Shown here: in pieces, positions 6,196-11,143 of the stretch
Layout: each line of letters starts with the position of its first letter
Position numbering within the stretch: the first letter of the stretch is position 1
NCBI GenBank assembly: GCA_017437925.1
Contig: JAFRWQ010000026.1
Span: 1-11,143, forward strand
From: Bacillota bacterium
GTDB lineage: Bacteria > Bacillota_A > Clostridia > Peptostreptococcales > Anaerovoracaceae
DNA: 11,143 nt
Reading direction: 5' to 3'
Made by a program: the position numbers and the translations under genes
The notes under the pieces: model-generated
What the model was told of the DNA's origin: nothing
Database searches by the model: none
The model's input: only the letters and a program-made list of their open reading frames with translations

Positions 6196-6216
6196 AGTAG
6201 CAGTTTGTCTGCTGCT
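6196..6216 (+). promoter_or_regulatory. 5' leader hairpin of the hydrogenase operon
   Basis: AGTAGCAG (6196-6203) and CTGCTGCT (6209-6216) pair over 8 bp with one G-T wobble, closing a TTTGT loop. It lies about 10 nt after the predicted transcription start and ends 10 nt before the AAGGAGG ribosome-binding site (6227-6233). There is no T-run. It may stabilise the 5' end of the long mRNA; regulation by it is speculative. Confidence 0.4.
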
Positions 6217-6239
6217 TACTGAAATCAAGGAGGAGAAAG

Positions 6240-6737
6240 ATGGAAAGACTCAACGGAGAATCCATCAAGCGCATCCAGGAGATCGTCGCCGCGCATGCCA
6301 ATGAGCCCGGTCCCGTCATCGTGATGCTTCACGAAGTTCAGGACGAGTTGGGCTACATTCCCTATGAAGCGATGGAAGCGATCTCAAAGGCAACCGGAAC
6401 CAGCGTTGCGGATGTATTTGGTGTGGTCAATTTCTATGCTCAGTTCACTACCGAGCCCAAAGGCAAGCACGTCATAAACGTCTGCCTCGGCACAGCCTGC
6501 TATGTTAAGGGATCTTCCAAACTGGCAGAGATCGCGGAAAAAGTGACCGGAGCGAAGCTCAACGGAACCAGCCCCGACGGCCTGTTTTCCCTTGACGCTA
6601 CGAGATGCCTGGGAGCATGCGGACTCGCCCCTGTTGTGGTGCTCGACGGCCGAGTGATCGGCAGCTGCACTCCCCAGAAGGTCGAGAAAGAGATCCAGGC
6701 TATAATTGATGAGGAAAAAGCAAACAAGGTCTCATAA
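6240..6737 (+). CDS. hydC: NAD-linked [FeFe]-hydrogenase subunit HydC (NuoE-like, thioredoxin-fold [2Fe-2S])
   Basis: This 165-residue protein belongs to the 24-kDa NuoE/HydC/HndA family. It carries a [2Fe-2S] cluster next to the flavin subunit in complexes that exchange electrons with NAD(P)H. The N-terminal helical bundle (about 1-75) includes HEVQDELGYIPYEAM and ADVFGVVNFYAQF. The thioredoxin-like domain binds the cluster with C82 and C87 (CLGTAC) and C123 and C127 (CLGAC). GSCTPQKVE near the end is also typical. The start is clear: AAGGAGG sits 6 nt upstream of the ATG. The stop overlaps the next start (TAATG). Because hydB follows at the far end of the same gene string, this is more likely a HydABC-type hydrogenase subunit than part of respiratory complex I or formate dehydrogenase, but that cannot be excluded without hydA. 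Confidence 0.92.
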   Translation: MERLNGESIKRIQEIVAAHANEPGPVIVMLHEVQDELGYIPYEAMEAISKATGTSVADVFGVVNFYAQFTTEPKGKHVINVCLGTACYVKGSSKLAEIAEKVTGAKLNGTSPDGLFSLDATRCLGACGLAPVVVLDGRVIGSCTPQKVEKEIQAIIDEEKANKVS

Positions 6738-7099
6738 TGAAGCTTAAAGATATTGTCTGTTGTCTGGATGCCGAAGAGCTGGTGCTCCCCTGCGAGGAAG
6801 CTCTGGAAAAAGATCTGGAGTTCGCCTTCGCGACGGACCTTATGAGCGACGCTCTGGCAATGATAAGCGTATCCCCCGAATCCACACTGCTGATCTCGGG
6901 ACTGGCTAACGCCCAGACCATACGCACGGCGGAGATGCTGGATATCGACACAATAGTCTTTGTAAGAGGCAAGCAGCTGAGCGACGAGATACTGGAGATG
7001 GGAAGAGAGAGCGGCATGAGCCTTTTCTCAACAAAACATACCATGTATCAGGCCTGCGGCCGCCTGTATGCAAAAGGACTGAAGGGAATCAATGAGTAA
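6737..7099 (+). CDS. DRTGG-domain protein 1, hydrogenase-operon associated
   Basis: This 120-residue soluble protein consists of one divergent DRTGG-like domain, a small alpha/beta fold found in phosphotransacetylase N-terminal regions and in CBS-containing pyrophosphatases. The region ATDLMSDALAMISVSPESTL followed by LLISGL (35-57) and a second half with IDTIVFVRGKQLSDEIL match the domain layout. Stand-alone copies are recurrent next to HydABC-type hydrogenases in Thermotoga and Clostridia, where they probably act as a ligand- or protein-binding sensor module; no activity is established. It has a Cys pair at 8-9 and further cysteines at 19 and about 106, not arranged as a known cluster motif. 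Its ATG overlaps the hydC stop by 1 nt, and its 3' end overlaps the ATPase gene by 8 nt. Confidence 0.78.
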   Translation: MKLKDIVCCLDAEELVLPCEEALEKDLEFAFATDLMSDALAMISVSPESTLLISGLANAQTIRTAEMLDIDTIVFVRGKQLSDEILEMGRESGMSLFSTKHTMYQACGRLYAKGLKGINE

Positions 7100-7520
7100 C
7101 AGTATTCTGCACAAGGAATATACCGTCATACGATTTGATTATGCGGGCGCGGGCAAAGCCAGCTCCGATATCAAAAAGACTTTGTCTACCATCGGTATTC
7201 CTTCTGCGGTACTGAGAAAGATTTCAGTAGCGAGTTATGAATCGGAGATCAACATGATCATCCACGCCTACGGCGGGGTGATCACCATGGACGTATTCGA
7301 CAACGGCGAGATCCGCCTCGTCTTCCGCGACGGGGGACCCGGTATCCCCGATATCGAAAAGGCCATGACTCCGGGCTTTTCCACGGCCAGCGAAGACGCC
7401 AGAAACATGGGCTTCGGAGCGGGCATGGGACTGCCCAATATCAAAAGAGTCTCCGACTCATTTGACTTACAGACTTCAGAGAAAGGAACTACTCTTACTT
7501 TAGGGTTTGTGGTCTCTTAA
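7092..7520 (+). CDS. GHKL-type ATP-binding protein 1 (RsbW/anti-sigma kinase-like)
   Basis: This 142-residue protein is a stand-alone HATPase domain like those of RsbW and SpoIIAB, which are serine kinases that bind anti-anti-sigma factors. The N box is EINMIIHAY (52-60; N54, H58). The G1 box is DGGPGIPD (80-87, DxGxG intact). The G2 region is GFGAGMGL (107-114), and GTTL (132-135) is G3. There is no histidine-phosphorylation domain and no membrane segment. The neighbourhood contains no sigma factor, STAS-domain protein or PP2C phosphatase, so its target is unknown; the DRTGG protein before it or the HydS-like protein after it are candidates. It overlaps the upstream gene by 8 nt and the downstream start by 1 nt (TAATG). 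Confidence 0.85.
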   Translation: MSNSILHKEYTVIRFDYAGAGKASSDIKKTLSTIGIPSAVLRKISVASYESEINMIIHAYGGVITMDVFDNGEIRLVFRDGGPGIPDIEKAMTPGFSTASEDARNMGFGAGMGLPNIKRVSDSFDLQTSEKGTTLTLGFVVS

Positions 7521-8707
7521 TGAAACGTAAGACTGTCGTAAATTACACACTGGAACGCTGTGTCCGCTGCCTGAGGTGCGTACAGAAATGTCCCACCTCG
7601 GCGCTTACCATGCAGGAAAACCGGATCGTCATCAACGAATCCAAGTGCATCAACTGCGGACGCTGCATGCAGGCCTGCCATTCCAAGGGACTGCTGGCCA
7701 GAGGCAGTTCTCTCGACGAACTGAAGAACTACGACTACACGGTCTGCCTCATCCCCAGCGCTATGGTCATGCAGTGCGGCAGCCAAAAGGAAGCCGAAAG
7801 CCTCTTCTACGCCATAAAGGAACTGGGTTTCGACGAGGTGGTGGACATCACGGGCACCGAAGGCCAGCTGATGGAACTGACCAGAAAGCTCACCGAAAGC
7901 AGCCCCAGCAAGCCCGTCATAGCGTCCAACTGCCCCGTGATAAACAGGCTCGTTCAGGAGAACTACCCCATGCTCCTGGATCACCTGCTCCCGCTGGATT
8001 ACCCCAGCGAGATAGCGGCCAAGCAGGCCCGCAAGGACTATAAGGACAAAGGGAAAGTCGGCATATTCTACTGCGCCGAATGCGAAGCCAAGCTCATGCT
8101 CGCCAAATACCCCTACGGGAACCCCGAGTACGAAGTGGATCACGCCCTGGCGTCGGTGGACATACTGCCCCTGATCAGCGAAAAGCTGGATGAAGGCACC
8201 CTTCCCGCAGTGTTCTGCAGAGAAGGCCTTCAGGCGACGAGCCCCACGCTCATGCCCATGTCCCCGGATCATCTGGTAGCCGACGGTTTCGATAAGATCA
8301 GTGAGATACTGGACATGACCGAATTCGGGATCTTTGACTCCTTCACCCTGCTGCACCTCTTCCCCTGCTTCAACGGCTGCGTGGGAGGGCACCTGCTCTG
8401 GGGCAACGGCTACATAGCCCGTCACAACATAGGAGCCCTGATCTCGGAGAAGAGCAAGGATCCGGCGGATTATCCGGTAGAGGACTTCTTCACCGACGAG
8501 TTCACGCTCCAGGATGACGATACTCTCAGCTTCATTGAGAAGATGGCCTTTTTCAACAGCATCAACGAACAGCTGGAGCATCTGCCCGGCTACGACTGCA
8601 GCGCCTGCGGCATGCAGACCTGCAGGATAATGGCCGAGGAGATAGTCAAAGGCAATAAAAAATTGGACGACTGTATAATTCTTCACAGTATGCAAGAAAG
8701 AGATTAA
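7520..8707 (+). CDS. HydS-like divergent [FeFe]-hydrogenase H-domain protein, putative H2/redox sensor
   Basis: This 395-residue protein has three parts. Residues 14-53 form a 2[4Fe-4S] ferredoxin domain (C14-C17-C20-C24 and C43-C46-C49-C53). Residues about 72-300 form a reduced H-cluster domain. The canonical TSCCP becomes ASNCP (C138), MPCxxKxxE becomes FYCAECEAK (C185), and the last motif becomes FPCFNGC (C283, C287). All four expected H-cluster cysteines are thus kept, but the proton-relay Cys is Asn137, the conserved Lys is Cys188, and the Met before the third motif is Phe281. Residues 360-385 form a C-terminal [4Fe-4S] motif CxxCx4Cx16C. There is no PAS domain. This layout fits the group C/D HydS proteins, thought to be sensors, not H2-producing enzymes. 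Embedding among ATPase, DRTGG and PHP genes supports signalling. Whether it binds H-cluster is unproven. Confidence 0.85.
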   Translation: MKRKTVVNYTLERCVRCLRCVQKCPTSALTMQENRIVINESKCINCGRCMQACHSKGLLARGSSLDELKNYDYTVCLIPSAMVMQCGSQKEAESLFYAIKELGFDEVVDITGTEGQLMELTRKLTESSPSKPVIASNCPVINRLVQENYPMLLDHLLPLDYPSEIAAKQARKDYKDKGKVGIFYCAECEAKLMLAKYPYGNPEYEVDHALASVDILPLISEKLDEGTLPAVFCREGLQATSPTLMPMSPDHLVADGFDKISEILDMTEFGIFDSFTLLHLFPCFNGCVGGHLLWGNGYIARHNIGALISEKSKDPADYPVEDFFTDEFTLQDDDTLSFIEKMAFFNSINEQLEHLPGYDCSACGMQTCRIMAEEIVKGNKKLDDCIILHSMQERD

Positions 8708-8708
8708 A

Positions 8709-9041
8709 ATGACTGTCCGTCAATTGATAGAGGAAACCGGTTGGAACTGTCTTGCCGGAAGCGCTCAGCTGGATAAAGAGATCATCGATGCCTACTGCGG
8801 CGACCTTCTCAGCTGGGTGATGGGCAACGGCGATCCCGACCAGGCCTGGATAACCGTCCAGGTGCACATGAACGTTATAGCGGTAGCGGTGCTCAGGGAA
8901 TTCTCCTGCGTCATAATCGCGGAGAACGCCAATCTCCCCGAGGACGTCATCGCCAAAGCCGAAGAGGAGGGAATGCCCATTCTTGAAAGCGGCATGCCGG
9001 TGTATGCCACCGCTAAGAAGCTTGTCGAACTGGGCATCTGA
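8709..9041 (+). CDS. DRTGG-domain protein 2, hydrogenase-operon associated
   Basis: This 110-residue protein is a more canonical stand-alone DRTGG domain than the one at 6737-7099. AYCGDLLSWVMGNGDPDQAW followed by ITVQVHMNVIAVAVL (28-62) is the family core, and the second half has VIIAENANLPEDVI and ILESGMPVYATAKKL. Genes of this type recur beside HydABC hydrogenases together with PHP and HATPase genes. The molecular role is unknown; a ligand-sensing or partner-binding role is inferred from DRTGG domains in phosphotransacetylase and CBS-pyrophosphatases. It starts 1 nt after the HydS-like stop, and its own stop overlaps the PHP start (TGATG), so it is almost surely co-translated with both. 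Confidence 0.85.
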   Translation: MTVRQLIEETGWNCLAGSAQLDKEIIDAYCGDLLSWVMGNGDPDQAWITVQVHMNVIAVAVLREFSCVIIAENANLPEDVIAKAEEEGMPILESGMPVYATAKKLVELGI

Positions 9042-9742
9042 TGTTTTACGACTTTCACATCCACAGCTGTCTGTCACCCTGCGCCGAAGACGAGATGACG
9101 CCCAATAATATCTGCAACATGGCTCTCATCAAGGGTCTGGATATTATCGCGGTAACGGATCACAATTCCACCCGTCAGCTCAGGTCGCTGAGCAGGGCGG
9201 CGGCCGAGACCGGAATAAAACTGCTCTACGGCGCCGAGCTCGAGAGCAGCGAGGAAGTCCACGTTCTGGGGATATTCCCGAAGCTTGAGATGGCGGAAGC
9301 CCTGCAGCCGTGGATAGACTCCCATATGCCGGGCATACCCAACAGGCCGGACTTCTTCGGAAACCAGCTCCTGCTGGATGAGGAGGACCGCGAGATCGGC
9401 AAAGAGGACAGGCTTCTCATCGTGTCTTTGGACGCGAGCCTTTCGGAGTGCGTGGACGCCATCCACTCCTTCGGGGGGAGAGCCATCCTGGCCCACGTGC
9501 TCGACAGGGCGAACTCGGTAACGCAGCAGCTCGGATTCATCCCCATGGACCTTCCCTACGACGGCCTGGAGATCAAATCCCCCGACCAGATCCAGAGGAT
9601 AATCAAGATGCATCCCTGGATAAAGATGGGGTCCACCCACTGGTTCATCGATTCCGATGCGCACAGGCTGGTGGACATATCCGAGCCGGAAAATATCATC
9701 ACTCATAACGAGGTAAACGAATTGTGGGGTGATATTCAATGA
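9041..9742 (+). CDS. PHP-domain metal-dependent phosphoesterase
   Basis: This 233-residue protein has the polymerase-and-histidinol-phosphatase (PHP) fold, a metal-dependent phosphoesterase barrel. The metal-binding motifs appear in order: H6-I-H8 at the N-terminus, D40-H41-N42, E66 in GAELES, H74 in VHVLGIF, H152 in ILAHV and D206-A-H208 near the end. The set looks complete, so catalytic activity is likely. The family includes histidinol phosphatase and nucleotide or phosphoester hydrolases; the substrate here is unknown. As a possible phosphatase in the same operon as two GHKL ATPases, it could oppose their action, but this is inference. It overlaps the upstream stop by 1 nt and the downstream start by 4 nt (ATGA). 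Confidence 0.88.
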   Translation: MFYDFHIHSCLSPCAEDEMTPNNICNMALIKGLDIIAVTDHNSTRQLRSLSRAAAETGIKLLYGAELESSEEVHVLGIFPKLEMAEALQPWIDSHMPGIPNRPDFFGNQLLLDEEDREIGKEDRLLIVSLDASLSECVDAIHSFGGRAILAHVLDRANSVTQQLGFIPMDLPYDGLEIKSPDQIQRIIKMHPWIKMGSTHWFIDSDAHRLVDISEPENIITHNEVNELWGDIQ

Positions 9743-10293
9743 TGCAGGATCTTGCCATGCAGACGCTGGAGATACTGATGAACAGCATCGGCGCCAAGGC
9801 CGATACGGTGATACTCAGGATCAGGGACAGCGAGCATGACAACAGGATCGATATAGAGGTTGAAGACGACGGCTCGGGAATGAGCCCCGAAATGGTCCGG
9901 AAAGTGACTGATCCCTTCACCACCAGCCGCAAGACCCGGAAGGTCGGTCTGGGGGTAGCCTTCATGAAGGGACTCACCGAACAGTGCGGCGGAAGCTTCG
10001 ATATCCAAAGCGCTCTGGGAGTCGGGACCACGGTCAGAGCCTCGGTGCAGAGGGATCACATCGACACTCCGCCGATGGGAGATCTGGGCGAAATGATGAT
10101 GTATTGCGTTCAGGCGGATGAGAATATCGATTTTGAGTTTTATTACACCACCGACAAGGGTAATTTTAAGTTTTTATCCAGGCAGGTCAAAGAGGAGCTG
10201 GACGGAGTAAGCCTGCAGGAACCGGAGATACTGCTCTGGATAAAGGATTACATAAATGAAGGCGTCAATAATGCTAAGGAGGGCATAGAATGA
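9739..10293 (+). CDS. GHKL-type ATP-binding protein 2 with uncharacterised C-terminal region
   Basis: This 184-residue protein starts with a HATPase domain (about 1-105). The N box is ILMNSIGAKA (N15), with the DxGxG box EDDGSGM (42-48), a short lid with TTSRKTRKVGLGVAFM (61-76) and GVGTTV (94-99). Unlike the first ATPase of this operon, its middle and lid resemble histidine kinases or MutL-like ATPases, yet no phospho-acceptor His domain is present. Residues about 106-184 form an added region (with EFYYTTDKGNFKFLSRQVKE) that I do not recognise. It may bind the DRTGG, PHP or HydS-like partner. The ATG at 9739 overlaps the PHP stop by 4 nt, and the 3' end overlaps the next gene by 4 nt. A second ATG directly follows the first. 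Confidence 0.85.
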   Translation: MMQDLAMQTLEILMNSIGAKADTVILRIRDSEHDNRIDIEVEDDGSGMSPEMVRKVTDPFTTSRKTRKVGLGVAFMKGLTEQCGGSFDIQSALGVGTTVRASVQRDHIDTPPMGDLGEMMMYCVQADENIDFEFYYTTDKGNFKFLSRQVKEELDGVSLQEPEILLWIKDYINEGVNNAKEGIE

Positions 10294-10664
10294 AGAGTTT
10301 GGAAGATCTTAAAAAGATGCGCGAGCAGGCCTTGAAGAAGGTCGAGATGCGCGAAGGCGGCAAGGACTACAGAGTGGTAGTCGGCATGGCCACCTGCGGC
10401 ATCGCGGCGGGCGCAAGACCGGTTCTGAACAAACTGGTGGAGGAGACCGCCGAAAAGAACTACAACTGCGTAGTCACCCAGACCGGATGCATAGGAATGT
10501 GCGTATACGAACCCATCGTGGAAGTCTACGGCAAGGACGGTTCCCACACCACCTACGTGCACGTGGATCCCGAAAAGGCCGTCAAGATCCTGGAAGAGCA
10601 TGTCGGCAAGGGCAATGTTATCGAAGAGTACACAGTTGACTCTGTAAAGGCACGGGAGGTCTGA
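10290..10664 (+). CDS. thioredoxin-like [2Fe-2S] ferredoxin, hydrogenase-operon associated
   Basis: This 124-residue protein is a thioredoxin-fold [2Fe-2S] ferredoxin related to the NuoE C-terminal domain and to the N-terminal domain of HydB. A charged helix (1-22) precedes VVVGMATCGIAAGARPVL (C36), and the second half has TQTGCIGMCVYEPIVEVYG (C67, C71). Its cysteine pattern is C36-C60-C67-C71. The second cysteine of the usual first pair is missing, so C60 or a non-Cys ligand must complete the cluster, if one is bound. Similar short proteins lie just before hydB in HydABC operons (Thermotoga TM1420 is of this type), where they may pass electrons to or from the HydB flavin unit. It starts in an ATGA overlap with the ATPase gene and ends 4 nt before hydB. 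Confidence 0.88.
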   Translation: MKSLEDLKKMREQALKKVEMREGGKDYRVVVGMATCGIAAGARPVLNKLVEETAEKNYNCVVTQTGCIGMCVYEPIVEVYGKDGSHTTYVHVDPEKAVKILEEHVGKGNVIEEYTVDSVKAREV

Positions 10665-10668
10665 TTCC

Positions 10669-11143
10669 ATGATTAGAACCAACGTATTATGCTGCGCGGG
10701 AACCGGATGCACTTCCAGCAGGTCCGCGGAAATATACGACAATTTCGTCAAGTACATCGAGCAGTACGGCCTGAAGGACGAGATCAACGTGGTCAAGACC
10801 GGCTGCTTCGGTCTCTGCCAGAAGGGACCCATCGTCGCGATCTACCCCGACAAGATCTTCTACTGCCAGGTCAAGCCCGAGGATGTTGAGAGGATAGTAT
10901 CCGAGCATCTGTGGAAGGGCCGTGTCGTCAAGGAGCTGGAGCTCAGCGACGAAGACCTCAAGACCGGCGAAAAGATCCTCGACATCGACAAGATCAAGTT
11001 CTATGAGAAGCAGCAGAGGATCGCTCTCAGGAACTGCGGCAAGATCAACCCCGAGGACATCGACGAGTACATCGCCATGGACGGCTACCAGGCCCTGGGC
11101 AAGGTCCTCACCTCCATGACTCCCCAGGAAGTCATCGACACCA
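10669..11143 (+). CDS. hydB: NAD-linked [FeFe]-hydrogenase flavin subunit HydB (NuoF-like), 5' part
   Basis: The frame from ATG 10669 is open to the window edge, giving 158 residues of a protein that usually has about 600. It starts with a thioredoxin-like [2Fe-2S] domain: C9 and C14 (CAGTGC) and C46 and C50 (CFGLC), followed by VAIYPDKIFYCQVKPEDVE. Next comes the linker leading into the NuoF FMN domain, with FYEKQQRIALRNCGKI, DEYIAMDGYQALGKVL and MTPQEVI, the classic entry to the flavin domain. In HydABC complexes this subunit binds FMN and NAD(H) and is the likely site of electron bifurcation between NADH and ferredoxin. GGGAGG at 10654-10659 lies 9 nt before the start. hydA should follow outside the window. 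Confidence 0.93.
   Translation, partial: MIRTNVLCCAGTGCTSSRSAEIYDNFVKYIEQYGLKDEINVVKTGCFGLCQKGPIVAIYPDKIFYCQVKPEDVERIVSEHLWKGRVVKELELSDEDLKTGEKILDIDKIKFYEKQQRIALRNCGKINPEDIDEYIAMDGYQALGKVLTSMTPQEVIDT

Noticed and set aside
7517..8695. 392-codon open frame on the minus strand opposite the HydS-like gene
   Set aside because: It mirrors the sense gene codon by codon, has no recognisable domain, and the sense strand encodes clear Fe-S motifs with well-coupled neighbours. It is a composition shadow.

Overview
The window looks like chromosomal DNA of a strictly anaerobic, fermentative bacterium. The best guess is a Clostridia-like Firmicute or a similar anaerobe; this is inferred from gene content and order, not from any marker gene. 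Coding density is high, intergenic regions are AT-rich with E. coli-like -35/-10 elements, and strong GGAGG ribosome-binding sites are common. No RNA gene, insertion sequence, CRISPR array or integrase was seen.

Left part (1-630, + strand): the 3' end of kbl (2-amino-3-ketobutyrate CoA ligase), interrupted by an apparent one-base deletion near position 68; then a promoter, a perfect 16-bp GC palindrome in the leader, and acpP (acyl carrier protein). A hairpin with T-runs on both sides ends acpP and can also end the opposing operon.

Middle part (714-5982, - strand, read right to left): two tandem paralogous 12-TM MFS transporters, then tsaE, tsaB, rimI and tsaD. TsaB, TsaD and TsaE belong to the tRNA t6A37 (threonylcarbamoyladenosine) machinery, and RimI is the usual companion N-acetyltransferase. 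The second transporter gene ends 19 bp before tsaE, so transporter and t6A genes probably share a transcript. A 48-bp segment across the start codon and RBS is repeated almost exactly at both transporter genes.

A divergent intergenic region (5983-6239) holds a good promoter for the right-hand operon, a Rex-like operator overlapping its -35 box, and a leader hairpin.

Right part (6240-11143, + strand): nine genes that overlap or lie within 4 bp of each other: hydC (NuoE-like [2Fe-2S] subunit), a DRTGG-domain protein, an RsbW-like GHKL ATPase, a divergent HydS-type [FeFe]-hydrogenase-like protein, a second DRTGG protein, a PHP-domain phosphoesterase, a second GHKL ATPase, a thioredoxin-like [2Fe-2S] protein, and the start of hydB (NuoF-like), cut by the window edge. 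The flanking hyd genes point to an NAD(H)-linked, probably electron-bifurcating HydABC hydrogenase, with hydA expected just outside. The six genes between hydC and the thioredoxin-like gene look like a sensory or regulatory cassette embedded in that operon. This kind of neighbourhood is known from Thermotoga and Clostridia, but its mechanism is not worked out. In this copy the HydS-like protein keeps the four H-cluster cysteines while its proton-relay residues are replaced, which makes it the most interesting object in the window.
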